DNA of 44,155 nucleotides from positions 1 through 44,155 of the IMG/VR virus record IMGVR_UViG_3300037147_000255, one strand, 5' to 3'. Origin of the DNA: a virus. Of this stretch, positions 1-6,655 are shown piece after piece; position 1 is the stretch's first letter, and the number at the start of each line of letters is the position of its first letter. The translations under genes were made by a program, and so were the position numbers. The notes beneath the pieces are model-generated. The model saw nothing but the letters and a program-made list of their open reading frames with translations, did no database searches and was not told where the DNA came from.

Positions 1-180
1 GAGCTTTGGGAAAGTTCGCACGCGGAGCTTCGGGGAAGTTCGCACGCGGTGCTTCGGGAAAGTTCGCACGCGGTGCTTTGGGAAAGTTCGCACGCGGAGC
101 TTCGGGGAAGTTCGCACGCGGTGCTTCGGGAAAGTTCGCACGCGGTGCTTTGGGAAAGTTCGCACGCGGTGCTTTGGGGA
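1..180 (+). repeat. 24-bp tandem repeat array, about 7.5 units, cut by left edge
   Basis: Seven full 24-bp units occupy 1-168 and half a unit follows to about 180. All share the core AAGTTCGCACGCG and vary mainly at GAGCTT/GTGCTT and TTGGG/TCGGG. The unit length is a multiple of three, so each unit encodes eight residues of the protein read through it (L-R/W-E/G-S-S-H-A-V/E). Units 2-4 and 5-7 repeat in the same order of variants, which suggests duplication of a 72-bp block as well as of single units. There are no unique spacers, so it is not a CRISPR array. Confidence 0.95.
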
Positions 181-690
181 GAAGCCCTTGTAAGCGCATT
201 CAGCGCCAAAGAGATTGTCGCCCACGGTTACAACGTTATTTCTCTCCGCAAATCGGCCAAGAAAACTATAAAGCTCGTCGTCGGCAAAAATGCGACACTG
301 AAAATCGTTCCTGACTTCAAGCCAACGTTCAAGGAATTCGCGCTCCGCTATCCTGTAGAAGTTAAGGGTAAGAACGCGATCATGTACAAGGCAGTTCATA
401 AGCGCGACGGGAAATACTTTTCCGATTACTCAAGCGGATTTGAGTATGAGATCGGCAAAGAAAAGACCCATGACTGCGCTCCCTCTTCTGATGGCTCGTG
501 TGCTCCCGGCCTCCATGTATCCCATAAAAGCTGGGCGAGGGGATTTGGCGGCGGATGGATTGATTTCGCCCTTCTCGAATGCGAAGTCCCGATAAAATCC
601 ATTGTGGTATCTAAGGATACCGACGGAAAGGTCCGCACGTCGAAATTAACCGTGCTCCGCGAAGTTCCCGCGAGCGAATATTGGCAATGA
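1..690 (+). CDS. Octapeptide-repeat phage protein with conserved C-terminal domain (5-prime partial)
   Basis: The frame is open from the first base, so the gene probably begins upstream of the window; the first internal ATG is at 49. Visible residues 1-60 are eight-residue repeats rich in S-S-H-A that could form a stacked beta-solenoid. The remaining 170 residues form a compact domain with the features K-D-G-K, C-A-P-G-L-H-V-S and a final K-V-R-T-S-K-L-T-V-L-R-E-V. From memory, this architecture (short repeats of SSH-V-A type capped by a DUF7666-like domain) recurs in phage early regions and has no established function. The stop codon overlaps the start of the next gene (ATGA), indicating coupling. 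Family assignment is inference. Confidence 0.72.
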   Translation, partial: ELWESSHAELRGSSHAVLRESSHAVLWESSHAELRGSSHAVLRESSHAVLWESSHAVLWGEALVSAFSAKEIVAHGYNVISLRKSAKKTIKLVVGKNATLKIVPDFKPTFKEFALRYPVEVKGKNAIMYKAVHKRDGKYFSDYSSGFEYEIGKEKTHDCAPSSDGSCAPGLHVSHKSWARGFGGGWIDFALLECEVPIKSIVVSKDTDGKVRTSKLTVLREVPASEYWQ

Positions 691-1046
691 TTACTTCACT
701 TGAACCGAACCAGGTTTTCGTGTTCGGCAGCAATCTGGGCGGCAGGCATATGGCCGGAGCCGCGTTCCAAGCAAAACACCAGTTCGGCGCGGAAGATGGC
801 ATAGGCGAAGGACTCACCGGCCAGTGCTACGCATTCCCCACCCTCGACGCCAATCTCCAAAAGCGTACCGATGAGCAACTAGGATGGAGCGTAAAAGAGT
901 TCTACCGCGTCGCCCGCGAAAACCCTTCAAGACAATTTCTTCTTACCAAAGTCGGCTGCGGGATAGCAGGGTATGACGAAGGCTACATGCGATCCCTCTT
1001 TGCCGACCACCCGACAAATGTCGTCCCGCCGGACGATTGGAAATAA
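687..1046 (+). CDS. Macro-like phage non-structural protein (A1S_2505-like)
   Basis: This 119-residue protein has the signature V-F-V-F-G-S-N-L-G-G-R-H-M-A-G-A-A near its start, then a G-x-G-x-G-x-x-G stretch, Y-A-F-P-T and V-G-C-G-I-A-G-Y. These match the A1S_2505 family of phage proteins, which resemble macro domains that bind ADP-ribose or related nucleotides. ATG 687 overlaps the TGA of the preceding gene by four bases; a TTG at 681 is the less likely alternative. A macro-like fold beside early genes could act on NAD-derived or ADP-ribose signals used in host defence, but that role is inference. Confidence 0.75.
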   Translation: MITSLEPNQVFVFGSNLGGRHMAGAAFQAKHQFGAEDGIGEGLTGQCYAFPTLDANLQKRTDEQLGWSVKEFYRVARENPSRQFLLTKVGCGIAGYDEGYMRSLFADHPTNVVPPDDWK

Positions 1047-1063
1047 ATTAACCAATAAATTCT

Positions 1064-1228
1064 ATGGACATCAGAAACATCATCGCAGAGAAACTACAGC
1101 TTTCCGTCCGCATGGAGGAAGGCGACCGTGGTCCTGAAGATAACGAAAGTTCTCGGGAGCTAGAGCCAATGTTCGGAGAAGAAACCGCGCCGCAGTCGGA
1201 GGGCGAAGAATATCGACTAGCCCACTAA
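1064..1228 (+). CDS. Small acidic hypothetical protein (54 aa)
   Basis: The ORF runs from ATG 1064 to TAA 1226-1228, between two confident genes and with only a four-base gap to the next start. The product is very acidic in its second half (many E and D residues). I recognise no family. It is supported by tight packing and the absence of another gene on either strand. Confidence 0.5.
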   Translation: MDIRNIIAEKLQLSVRMEEGDRGPEDNESSRELEPMFGEETAPQSEGEEYRLAH

Positions 1229-1232
1229 ACGG

Positions 1233-2054
1233 ATGCAGTACAAGTTCGACGAGGTTAATCACCTCCATTCGTTAGATGGGAAACCCCTCATCGGAACCTC
1301 GACCGTCGTAGGCGTTTTAGCGAAGCCTTTGACCTGGTGGGCGTCGGGCTTGGCAGTAGAAAAATTGGGATGGATTAAGAAAGCCGATTCCCGCAAAGCG
1401 ACGCCGAAAGAAATTGAGCAGAACACCGTCGTACGTCAGCAAAAAGCGTTCGAGATGTTGAAATCTTACGAGCGCATGACCGTGCCGGAGTACATCGCCC
1501 TGCTCGACAAGGCCTACCGCGCCCATGCTGACAAGCTAGAAAAATCGGCTGACAAAGGAACGGACATGCACGCGGAGCTTGAAGCCTATGTGAAAGATTG
1601 CATTGCCCACGGCGGCGCTCCCCTCGAAATAATCAGCGGCCCGAGCAACGAGGCGGTAAGAACGTTCGCAGCCTGGGCAATGGAAGAAGTCAAACGCTTC
1701 ATCGTATCCGAAGGGCATTGCTACTCGAAGGAATTATGGACGGGGGGTATTACGGATTGCATCGCCGAAAGAAAGGATGGGCAGATCGGCGTAATCGATT
1801 TCAAGAGCAGCAAAGAAGCGTACTTCTCCCAGTTCCTTCAGATCGGAGGCTATGACACCGAGGTAAGCGAAAATGGAGTCTTCGATAAAGAGGGAACCAA
1901 GCTCTGTGAGCTTGAACGGCCGATTTCCTTCTACGCGGTGTTTCCGTTCGGCATGGAGAAGCCGGAGCCGCAGTTCCACTTCGATACGGTGGGCGCGCGG
2001 AAGGGCTTCGAAGCGGCGGTGGTTCTGTACAAGCTAATCAACGCAGAAAAATAA
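1233..2054 (+). CDS. PD-(D/E)XK superfamily exonuclease (RecB/Cas4-like phage nuclease)
   Basis: The 273-residue protein shows the full nuclease core. An N-terminal G-T-S-T-V motif (21-25) and helix contain K-P-L-T-W-W-A. G-T-D-M-H-A-E-L-E lies at 109-117, the first catalytic Asp in G-I-T-D at D175, I-D-F-K at 188-191 (Asp189, Lys191), and Q203-x3-Y207 follows. This order is typical of phage exonucleases of the RecB/Cas4/YqaJ type that resect double-stranded DNA for recombination or replication. The next gene looks like an ssDNA-binding partner, so the two likely form the phage recombination module. Confidence 0.85.
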   Translation: MQYKFDEVNHLHSLDGKPLIGTSTVVGVLAKPLTWWASGLAVEKLGWIKKADSRKATPKEIEQNTVVRQQKAFEMLKSYERMTVPEYIALLDKAYRAHADKLEKSADKGTDMHAELEAYVKDCIAHGGAPLEIISGPSNEAVRTFAAWAMEEVKRFIVSEGHCYSKELWTGGITDCIAERKDGQIGVIDFKSSKEAYFSQFLQIGGYDTEVSENGVFDKEGTKLCELERPISFYAVFPFGMEKPEPQFHFDTVGARKGFEAAVVLYKLINAEK

Positions 2055-2074
2055 ACTAATCACTAATTACTAAA

Positions 2075-2530
2075 ATGGCAGATTATGACAAAAAAGAGTT
2101 CGTCGCCGGAAAGTGGGCTGACAAAGCGGAGCTTCATGAGAAGCGTGTAAGCAAAGCGAAGATCGTGAGCGAAACGAACCCGGAAACGAGCGCCTTCAAG
2201 AACGAGGATGGAAGTTCGCAAATGCAGGACGTATGCAAGGTGCAATTTGCTGGGTATCCAGAAGCCTTAAAGGTTTCTCTGAACCGGGCGACTATCAATG
2301 CATTGGTGGATGCTTACGGCCGGAGTTCAAAAGACTGGCAAGGCCATGTCCTTACGGTCGAAATTGATAAATTGCCCGGCAAAAAGTTCCCGTTGTTTCT
2401 CATTCCGGAGAACTACAAGCGGATCGAGGACGAGAATGGCTACTCTGTGATCGTGAAGAAAGATACGGGAACCGCAGCGGCCGCGCCGGCAAAAGACCCG
2501 GACTTCGACGCCGCGCCGGAAGACTTCTAA
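2075..2530 (+). CDS. Putative phage ssDNA-binding / recombination accessory protein
   Basis: The 151-residue protein starts at ATG 2075, just after the exonuclease. Its central part (Q-D-V-C-K-V-Q-F, K-V-S-L-N-R-A-T-I-N-A-L-V-D-A-Y-G, S-K-D-W-Q-G) resembles small phage proteins that sit beside RecB-like exonucleases and are thought to bind single-stranded DNA. A low-complexity Ala/Pro linker leads to an acidic tail ending D-F-D-A-A-P-E-D-F, comparable in character to the acidic C-terminal tip that SSB proteins use to recruit partners. The role is inferred from context and the tail; no OB-fold can be proven by eye. Confidence 0.6.
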   Translation: MADYDKKEFVAGKWADKAELHEKRVSKAKIVSETNPETSAFKNEDGSSQMQDVCKVQFAGYPEALKVSLNRATINALVDAYGRSSKDWQGHVLTVEIDKLPGKKFPLFLIPENYKRIEDENGYSVIVKKDTGTAAAAPAKDPDFDAAPEDF

Positions 2531-2542
2531 AACCCAACCCAA

Positions 2543-2605
2543 GGGATGTCCGGAGAATAAGCGCGGGGCAACATCCGGATACCTACGACCCGAACTTAAC
2601 ATCCC
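2543..2605 (+). promoter_or_regulatory. Intergenic inverted repeats, possible alternative hairpins
   Basis: GGGATGT (2543-2549) can pair with ACATCC at 2571-2576 or, as a full 7-bp match, with ACATCCC at 2599-2605. The two pairings exclude each other. The segment lies between the ssDNA-binding-like gene and a small HTH gene, so it could be an attenuator or leader structure. No T-run follows either hairpin. Confidence 0.3.
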
Positions 2606-2623
2606 TCCCCGCAACCTGAAAAC

Positions 2624-2818
2624 ATGAAATCCACTAATCGTAAATGCCCTATATGCAAAGGTCGCGGACGGTTGCCAAATCCTCTTCATTCCAAAGGCAG
2701 AATCGATCGCAATGATGCAATTGCGAAGGCGTTGAGAAAAGACGGTTATTCTTTCGGAGAAATCGCTGTCATGTTGGAATGTTCGCGGAATATGGCAGTC
2801 AAATACGTAAACCGATAA
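2624..2818 (+). CDS. Small zinc-knuckle plus helix-turn-helix protein (64 aa)
   Basis: Residues 8-14 read C-P-I-C-K-G-R-G, a DnaJ-type zinc knuckle half-site. The C-terminal half (D-G-Y-S-F-G-E-I-A-V-M-L-E-C-S-R-N-M-A-V-K-Y-V) has the spacing of a helix-turn-helix of the kind used by small phage regulators and terminase small subunits. A DNA-binding regulatory role is likely. The partner or target cannot be read from sequence. Confidence 0.6.
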   Translation: MKSTNRKCPICKGRGRLPNPLHSKGRIDRNDAIAKALRKDGYSFGEIAVMLECSRNMAVKYVNR

Positions 2819-2831
2819 ATCACAAACTCTC

Positions 2832-3053
2832 ATGCACGAAGACAAAAAACTGTGGGAAGTAACGTTTGTATGCGAGGACCATATGGGCGAAAACGAAGAC
2901 ACGCTCATCGTCGTCGCTCATTTCGTAAAAGAAGCGTATGACAAGGCCGTGGAGTTCCTTCGCGAGCGCGATAAAGAGGAATCGTATCAGGATGAATCGC
3001 ATTCGTGGAACATCGTCAAGGTCGAATTTCAGGGAATCATTGATCTCGAATGA
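2832..3053 (+). CDS. Hypothetical phage protein (73 aa)
   Basis: The 73-residue protein starts at ATG 2832, 13 bases after the preceding stop. It has an alternating hydrophobic/charged pattern (L-W-E-V-T-F-V, T-L-I-V-V-A, I-V-K-V-E-F) consistent with a small alpha/beta fold, with one charged helix (K-E-A-Y-D-K-A-V-E-F-L-R-E-R-D-K-E-E). Its TGA overlaps the next ATG. No family recognised. Confidence 0.6.
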   Translation: MHEDKKLWEVTFVCEDHMGENEDTLIVVAHFVKEAYDKAVEFLRERDKEESYQDESHSWNIVKVEFQGIIDLE

Positions 3054-3217
3054 CCCGCCTCACCTTCACCTATTCGGCTTTTAATTGTTGGTATCACAAA
3101 CTCTACAAAACCTGGGGAGCGACGTTGAGCCGCGCCGGAAGACAGATGATTATTTTCGACGGGCGGCATTCGTTAGAAGACCTGAAGTGGGCGATAGATT
3201 CAATATCAAAAACATGA
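3050..3217 (+). CDS. Small hypothetical protein (55 aa), coupled both sides
   Basis: ATG 3050 overlaps the TGA of the upstream gene and its own TGA (3215-3217) overlaps ATG 3214 of the next, an ATGA chain that strongly suggests a real coupled gene. The product is basic and aromatic at its N-terminus (T-Y-S-A-F-N-C-W-Y-H-K-L-Y-K-T-W). No family recognised. Confidence 0.5.
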   Translation: MTRLTFTYSAFNCWYHKLYKTWGATLSRAGRQMIIFDGRHSLEDLKWAIDSISKT

Positions 3218-3669
3218 ACCAGTCCTGTCCCAACTGCGGAGCGAACATGTCGGTCTGGGAGCATAAGCTCACGCCAGGCCTCGTGGATGCCCTGTGTGCC
3301 GCAATAGAATTCGTCCACCGCAGTAACCATAACCGATTTCACCTGCAAAAAGATTTGCCCGGCCTCTCGAAGTCTGCTTACAACAACTTCCAAAAACTAA
3401 GATTCCATGCCCTCGTGGCGAAAGTGGATGACGCGCCCGGCTATTGGCTTATTACGGCGCGTGGCGGACAGTTCCTCCGGGGCGAGATCGAAGTGCCGAG
3501 AAGCGTGAAGACGTTCCGCAACAAAGTCGTTGAGCACTCCCGCGAGCTCATACACATCAGGCATTTCAGGAATGCGATACCGTCCTTTGAGACGCGCCGG
3601 GACTTTCTCGAACAATCCGCGCCGGCATTCCCCCCCAAGCAAAACGTCGAAGCAAACCAACTTTTCTAA
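3214..3669 (+). CDS. Winged-helix-like protein with N-terminal CPNC motif
   Basis: The 151-residue protein starts at ATG 3214 (ATGA overlap), although the frame is open further upstream. It opens with C-P-N-C-G, a single Cys pair, then a helical segment with H-L-Q-K-D-L-P-G-L-S-K-S-A-Y-N-N-F-Q-K-L-R-F-H followed by Y-W-L-I-T-A-R-G-G-Q-F-L-R-G. That helix-turn-helix-wing order is what small phage winged-helix DNA-binding proteins show. It is probably an early regulator; a second Cys pair to complete a zinc site is not visible. Confidence 0.55.
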   Translation: MNQSCPNCGANMSVWEHKLTPGLVDALCAAIEFVHRSNHNRFHLQKDLPGLSKSAYNNFQKLRFHALVAKVDDAPGYWLITARGGQFLRGEIEVPRSVKTFRNKVVEHSRELIHIRHFRNAIPSFETRRDFLEQSAPAFPPKQNVEANQLF

Positions 3670-3671
3670 AA

Positions 3672-3929
3672 ATGAAACATGCAGTCAGCATCACTACTTA
3701 TTTGATAATGGCCGTACTCTTTCGGCTTTCAACTCAGGTGATTCTTTTTTCCTTGCTCGGGTATCTGTGGGCAAGCCTGATTTGGTTAGGGCCGCCGCCG
3801 TGGTTTTCCCGCTGCCCGCTCTGCAAAACCGGCGAAATAAAAACCTGGACGGCCGGAAAAGACAAGACCTACTGCACGAACCCTCGCTGCCCGCCGAAAA
3901 AACAAAAGATTGAACACGAAGTCTTATGA
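3672..3929 (+). CDS. Membrane-anchored zinc-ribbon protein (85 aa)
   Basis: Residues 5-40 are strongly hydrophobic and can form one or two transmembrane helices. They are followed by C-P-L-C at about 48 and C-T-N-P-R-C at about 68, a four-cysteine zinc ribbon that would lie in the cytoplasm or periplasm depending on orientation. The stop overlaps the next ATG (3926-3929). Function unknown. Confidence 0.6.
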   Translation: MKHAVSITTYLIMAVLFRLSTQVILFSLLGYLWASLIWLGPPPWFSRCPLCKTGEIKTWTAGKDKTYCTNPRCPPKKQKIEHEVL

Positions 3930-4300
3930 ACAACATCAAACTCACATCAGCCCAAGACGCAATCAAGCAGGCGATTGAGGGAGGGTATAACCCAAAACAG
4001 GGATGGATTGAAGTCATTGCACCAAATCACAAACCGAAGAAAAATCCTTACGGATATTCTTTATTCGAGATTCTTACCGACCCCCTTTTCTGGCAAGCAT
4101 TAGGGAAGGCGAGGGGATGGAAGAACAGTATGGTTGCTCGTAAGGAATATCTTGTTCCGATAGTGCAAGGGGACATAGGGCATCAAGAAGTAAACCATTC
4201 TCTTTCTCCGTACCCTGCTTGGTTTTGGTATGCGAGATTGTGGATGGAAACTCGCATGTCGGGCGGGGATGAAACAGAGTTGTGGGAATCACTACCGTAG
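3926..4300 (+). CDS. Conserved-looking phage hypothetical protein (124 aa)
   Basis: This is the last gene of the first plus-strand early run, with an ATGA overlap at its start. It has a helical region with D-P-L-F-W-Q-A-L-G-K-A-R-G-W and a C-terminal W-F-W-Y-A-R-L-W-M-E-T-R pattern. The F-W-Q-A-L-G-K-A-R-G-W motif is familiar to me from uncharacterised phage proteins, but I know no activity. It converges with reverse-strand genes that begin six bases after its stop. Confidence 0.6.
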   Translation: MNNIKLTSAQDAIKQAIEGGYNPKQGWIEVIAPNHKPKKNPYGYSLFEILTDPLFWQALGKARGWKNSMVARKEYLVPIVQGDIGHQEVNHSLSPYPAWFWYARLWMETRMSGGDETELWESLP

Positions 4301-4305
4301 CTGTT

Positions 4306-4638
4306 TCACGGGATACGGCACGTTATTTCTTCTTGTTCGCGCTGACACTTATAGAATCTCGAAAGTGTTTTCAACCGCCCCCAATATGTGACGCTCATCT
4401 CTCGTACCGCACCAGCGCCCATCACGCCACAATCCATCTCATCTTCTCGGATGCCAGGAGTGCCCACACACTCTAGATATTCACCCACTTCCCAGCCGTG
4501 CTTAGGATAGGTTACCAGCATATGGCTTGAGTGAGAAAACCAACCCTTTTCGTCGGCCGTGTCATACCCGCCGCCGACGACGAGGATGGCGAAGATGAGG
4601 ATTACTAAATTTCTAAACCAAACCATCAATTGCTTCAT
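4306..4638 (-). CDS. Putative secreted or membrane-anchored small Cys-containing protein
   Basis: The 110-residue reverse-strand protein has a hydrophobic N-terminal helix (residues 5-24, ending V-V-G-G-G-Y) and a downstream domain with four cysteines (E-C-V, D-C-G, K-C-Q, T-C-R). This fits a periplasmic domain tethered by an uncleaved signal anchor. It belongs to a three-gene minus-strand cluster inside plus-strand early genes, a typical position for lysogenic-conversion cargo. Function unknown. Confidence 0.5.
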   Translation of the reverse strand: MKQLMVWFRNLVILIFAILVVGGGYDTADEKGWFSHSSHMLVTYPKHGWEVGEYLECVGTPGIREDEMDCGVMGAGAVREMSVTYWGRLKTLSRFYKCQREQEEITCRIP

Positions 4639-4661
4639 TTAGCTCGCCGCAATTGTACGCC

Positions 4662-4841
4662 TCACCTCCAATTCCATTTCCGCAACTGTTTCCACGCCTG
4701 GACGAGTTGCTGGATAGCCCGTGGCCCCGGTTTCCTTTCGACCTCGCAGGCTTGGTGCGTCTCCCGGTAGAAATTCTCTACGCTCTGGGCGCTCAGAAGC
4801 GAGAGATTACGTCGGAGTTGCTCGATCTCGATTTCGCTCAT
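4662..4841 (-). CDS. Small hypothetical protein (59 aa), start uncertain
   Basis: The frame is open up to 5033, but the N-terminal part of that longer ORF overlaps the upstream membrane protein. ATG at 4841 is chosen because GAGGAGG lies directly before it, although only one or two bases away, closer than usual. An alternative start at 4889 would add M-S-R-R-S-K. The product is charged and helical (E-I-E-I-E-Q-L-R-R-N-L). No family recognised. Confidence 0.4.
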   Translation of the reverse strand: MSEIEIEQLRRNLSLLSAQSVENFYRETHQACEVERKPGPRAIQQLVQAWKQLRKWNWR

Positions 4842-4936
4842 GACCTCCTCTTTCCGGGATTCCGTTTTCGAGCGCCGGGACATGACGAAAAATGGTACCA
4901 TACAAAAGAGAATAAAAGGCGAACATCCACTTCTGC

Positions 4937-5602
4937 TCAGTCCAAACCTGTCAGGTGCTTGATTCCTTTCAGATTTGCGTAGAAAGCGAGGGATATCCCC
5001 AGGAGATAGAGCGCATAGCCTATCAAATTGCATAGCTTATAGAGTTTTTCGGCGGCGTCTCGAATCTTCACAGCTTGCGTTAGCAAATGATCCTCAAAAA
5101 CTGCGATCTCAATTTCTTGGAGCGCAAGCTCCATTATCTTTATTTTCACCAGGGCGCTATGCGACCATGCGTTACCGGCGAGCGATTTTTCAGTCTCCAG
5201 CGAAGCGGCTATGACGGTTTCTACATTCCGTCTGAGCTGCAAGAATTGTTTTCTCAGCGCTCTTGCATTCGGAGGGAATGGCTTGAGCAATCTCGCTGTC
5301 TGCTGCTCCATCTGACGTAGCTCATTGCGACGTTTCCTGAGTGCTACTACATCTTTTCTAATGACCTTAGAGAAATTATTGGTTCTCTTGGCCTGCCTCA
5401 CCAGTTGTTTGGTGTCGGGTGCCTTCAGATCGATTTCCAGTTGTGCAAGCTGGGTTTGTAAATTGGAAAGGCTTAGTTCGGTGTGACATAAGCTTTCGGC
5501 GGAAGAGATCCCATCCTGCAGCGCCTTTAGCCAATCCTTGAATATTTCCCTGAACACGAACGTGAGGACAAGGATCGTGAAGGCGATGATATTTAGCTTC
5601 AT
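4937..5602 (-). CDS. Two-TM coiled-coil membrane protein (221 aa), putative cargo
   Basis: An N-terminal hydrophobic helix (residues 3-18) is followed by about 165 residues of charged heptad-like helix rich in Q, L, R and E. A C-terminal hydrophobic segment (about 190-212, G-Y-A-L-Y-L-L-G-I-S-L-A-F-Y-A) comes last. That is a membrane protein with a long soluble helical loop. It lies on the reverse strand with its own divergent promoter candidate at 5631-5658. Possible roles include superinfection exclusion or other envelope changes in the lysogen; that is inference from position and topology. Confidence 0.55.
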   Translation of the reverse strand: MKLNIIAFTILVLTFVFREIFKDWLKALQDGISSAESLCHTELSLSNLQTQLAQLEIDLKAPDTKQLVRQAKRTNNFSKVIRKDVVALRKRRNELRQMEQQTARLLKPFPPNARALRKQFLQLRRNVETVIAASLETEKSLAGNAWSHSALVKIKIMELALQEIEIAVFEDHLLTQAVKIRDAAEKLYKLCNLIGYALYLLGISLAFYANLKGIKHLTGLD

Positions 5603-5612
5603 TTCAGGAGAC

Positions 5613-5640
5613 TTGACGGTGGCGCTCGCGATTGTACGAT
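5613..5640 (+). promoter_or_regulatory. Putative sigma-70 promoter, TTGACG-N16-TACGAT
   Basis: TTGACG at 5613-5618 and TACGAT at 5635-5640 are separated by 16 bases and lie 26 bases before ATG 5666. The same hexamers, spacer and following TTAAA recur at 6606-6633, which makes chance less likely. It overlaps a reverse-strand promoter candidate. Confidence 0.5.
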
Positions 5641-5658
5641 TAAATTAAACCCCAACAA
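5631..5658 (-). promoter_or_regulatory. Putative divergent promoter, TTGTTG-N16-TACAAT
   Basis: Read on the minus strand, TTGTTG (5658-5653) and TACAAT (5636-5631) are 16 bases apart and point at the reverse-strand membrane gene starting at 5602. Its -10 box shares two bases with the plus-strand -10 box, so the two promoters could not be occupied together. Confidence 0.4.
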
Positions 5659-5665
5659 AAGAGGA

Positions 5666-6091
5666 ATGAGAAAGACTGCCCAGACCCCATCGGCGCAGGC
5701 CAAAAAACGGATACAAGCGCTCCTAAGGGAGATCGCCATTAGAAAAGATGGCGGATGCGTCCTTCAGAACTATATCGAGGCGGGAATGTGTGGAGGGTAC
5801 GGTCCCAAATCGGGCAAGCTCATCCTCCAAGCTGAACATTTGAATACGAGAGAACGGAACATAAGCTACGGCGACATGCGGAACATCGTGTGCCTCTGCC
5901 AGCGGCACCACGGCTATTTCAAACAGCAGAATGGAGCGCTCTATTGGGATTTGATTCGGCGGCACATCGGGCCGGAACGGTGGGAATGGCTCCAAAGAGT
6001 TATCGCCGATCGCACGACCTATACCTTCACGTCACACGACTGGCTTAAGATTGAGGTGGCTTTGCGGCAGGAATTGGCCACGGTATCTTAA
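5666..6091 (+). CDS. HNH-like nuclease / NinG-type recombination protein
   Basis: The 141-residue basic protein contains G-G-C-V-L, then A-E-H-L-N-T-R-E-R-N-I-S-Y-G-D-M-R-N-I-V-C-L-C-Q-R-H-H-G-Y-F-K. The pattern H-x-N/I-T-R, D-x-R-N-V-V-C-L-C and a final His-rich helix matches the HNH/treble-clef core of NinG (Rap)-like phage recombination proteins and related single-domain HNH proteins. A role in processing recombination intermediates fits the nearby exonuclease. General endonuclease activity is the alternative. Confidence 0.65.
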   Translation: MRKTAQTPSAQAKKRIQALLREIAIRKDGGCVLQNYIEAGMCGGYGPKSGKLILQAEHLNTRERNISYGDMRNIVCLCQRHHGYFKQQNGALYWDLIRRHIGPERWEWLQRVIADRTTYTFTSHDWLKIEVALRQELATVS

Positions 6092-6260
6092 ACATTTCCT
6101 CCAACACCCGACCCTCAACCGCCGTGCCCGGTGTGAGCAAACTATAAAACTCCGGGCCGCTCATATCGTGCGGACGAAAAATCTCCCGACGTTCCGATTC
6201 ACAGGACAAATCGGCTTGCTTTCCCGTATTACGCTCAACCGTCCAGATCGTGTCCATCAT
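6045..6260 (-). CDS. Reverse-strand hypothetical protein (71 aa) with strong SD
   Basis: ATG at 6260 is preceded by AGGAGG four bases away, the best ribosome-binding site in this region and the reason for choosing this start over the longer ORF to 6281. The product (M-M-D-T-I-W-T-V-E-R, F-R-P-H-D-M-S-G-P-E-F-Y-S-L) has normal composition. Its 3-prime end overlaps the last 47 bases of the convergent HNH-like gene. No family recognised. Confidence 0.5.
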   Translation of the reverse strand: MMDTIWTVERNTGKQADLSCESERREIFRPHDMSGPEFYSLLTPGTAVEGRVLEEMFKIPWPIPAAKPPQS

Positions 6261-6368
6261 CGGCCCTCCTGGAATGTGCAAACAATTTCATACAGCTTTA
6301 CAAATCATGACAAATGCACGGAGATGTAGTACCGTTCAGAAACCCGTGCCAGGAGCGGGGTTCACGGC

Positions 6369-6560
6369 ATGTCTTCAGCGAGGTACGTTGTGAACCACGA
6401 CGAATTACAAAGTCTGCGGGAACTCCTCGAACGCGGTAGGGAACCCGCACCAAAGATAAGCATGTTCCGCAAGACCGTGCTCCTGATTAAGAGCAAATTC
6501 GCGCGGCCAAGCAAACCGCCGGTGCCCCAGCCTGAGACCAAAAAAAAGGACGCGGCCTAA
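6369..6560 (+). CDS. Small basic hypothetical protein (63 aa)
   Basis: The short plus-strand ORF has an AGGAG element at 6351-6355, about 13 bases upstream of ATG. It has an N-terminal helix (D-E-L-Q-S-L-R-E-L-L-E-R-G) and a basic, proline-rich, lysine-ended tail. No family recognised. Confidence 0.4.
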   Translation: MSSARYVVNHDELQSLRELLERGREPAPKISMFRKTVLLIKSKFARPSKPPVPQPETKKKDAA

Positions 6561-6605
6561 ACCTCAATGTCCGCGAAGCACGAGCACGACCTGAAGATCT
6601 CCTCC

Positions 6606-6633
6606 TTGACAACCGCGCCCGCTATCTTACGAT
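6606..6633 (+). promoter_or_regulatory. Putative sigma-70 promoter, TTGACA-N16-TACGAT
   Basis: A perfect -35 box (TTGACA, 6606-6611), a 16-base spacer and TACGAT (6628-6633) followed by TAAAGT lie 23 bases before ATG 6656. It has the same architecture as the site at 5613. Confidence 0.55.
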
Positions 6634-6655
6634 TAAAGTATCCCCACCACAATCC

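Noticed and set aside
1-180. CRISPR array at the left edge
   Set aside because: Units are contiguous 24-mers without spacers and are in frame with a coding sequence.
6-314. Alternative 102-codon frame over the tandem repeats
   Set aside because: A 24-bp unit keeps any stop-free frame open. The frame of the longer gene continues into a conserved-looking domain, while this one ends soon after the repeats.
3085-3213. N-terminal extension of the winged-helix-like gene
   Set aside because: It overlaps the coupled 55-aa gene in another frame. ATG 3214 with an ATGA overlap and the immediate CPNC motif is the better start.
6051-6329. 92-codon plus ORF after the HNH-like gene
   Set aside because: Overlaps the reverse gene that has a strong ribosome site, and is basic and low in aliphatic residues like a shadow frame.
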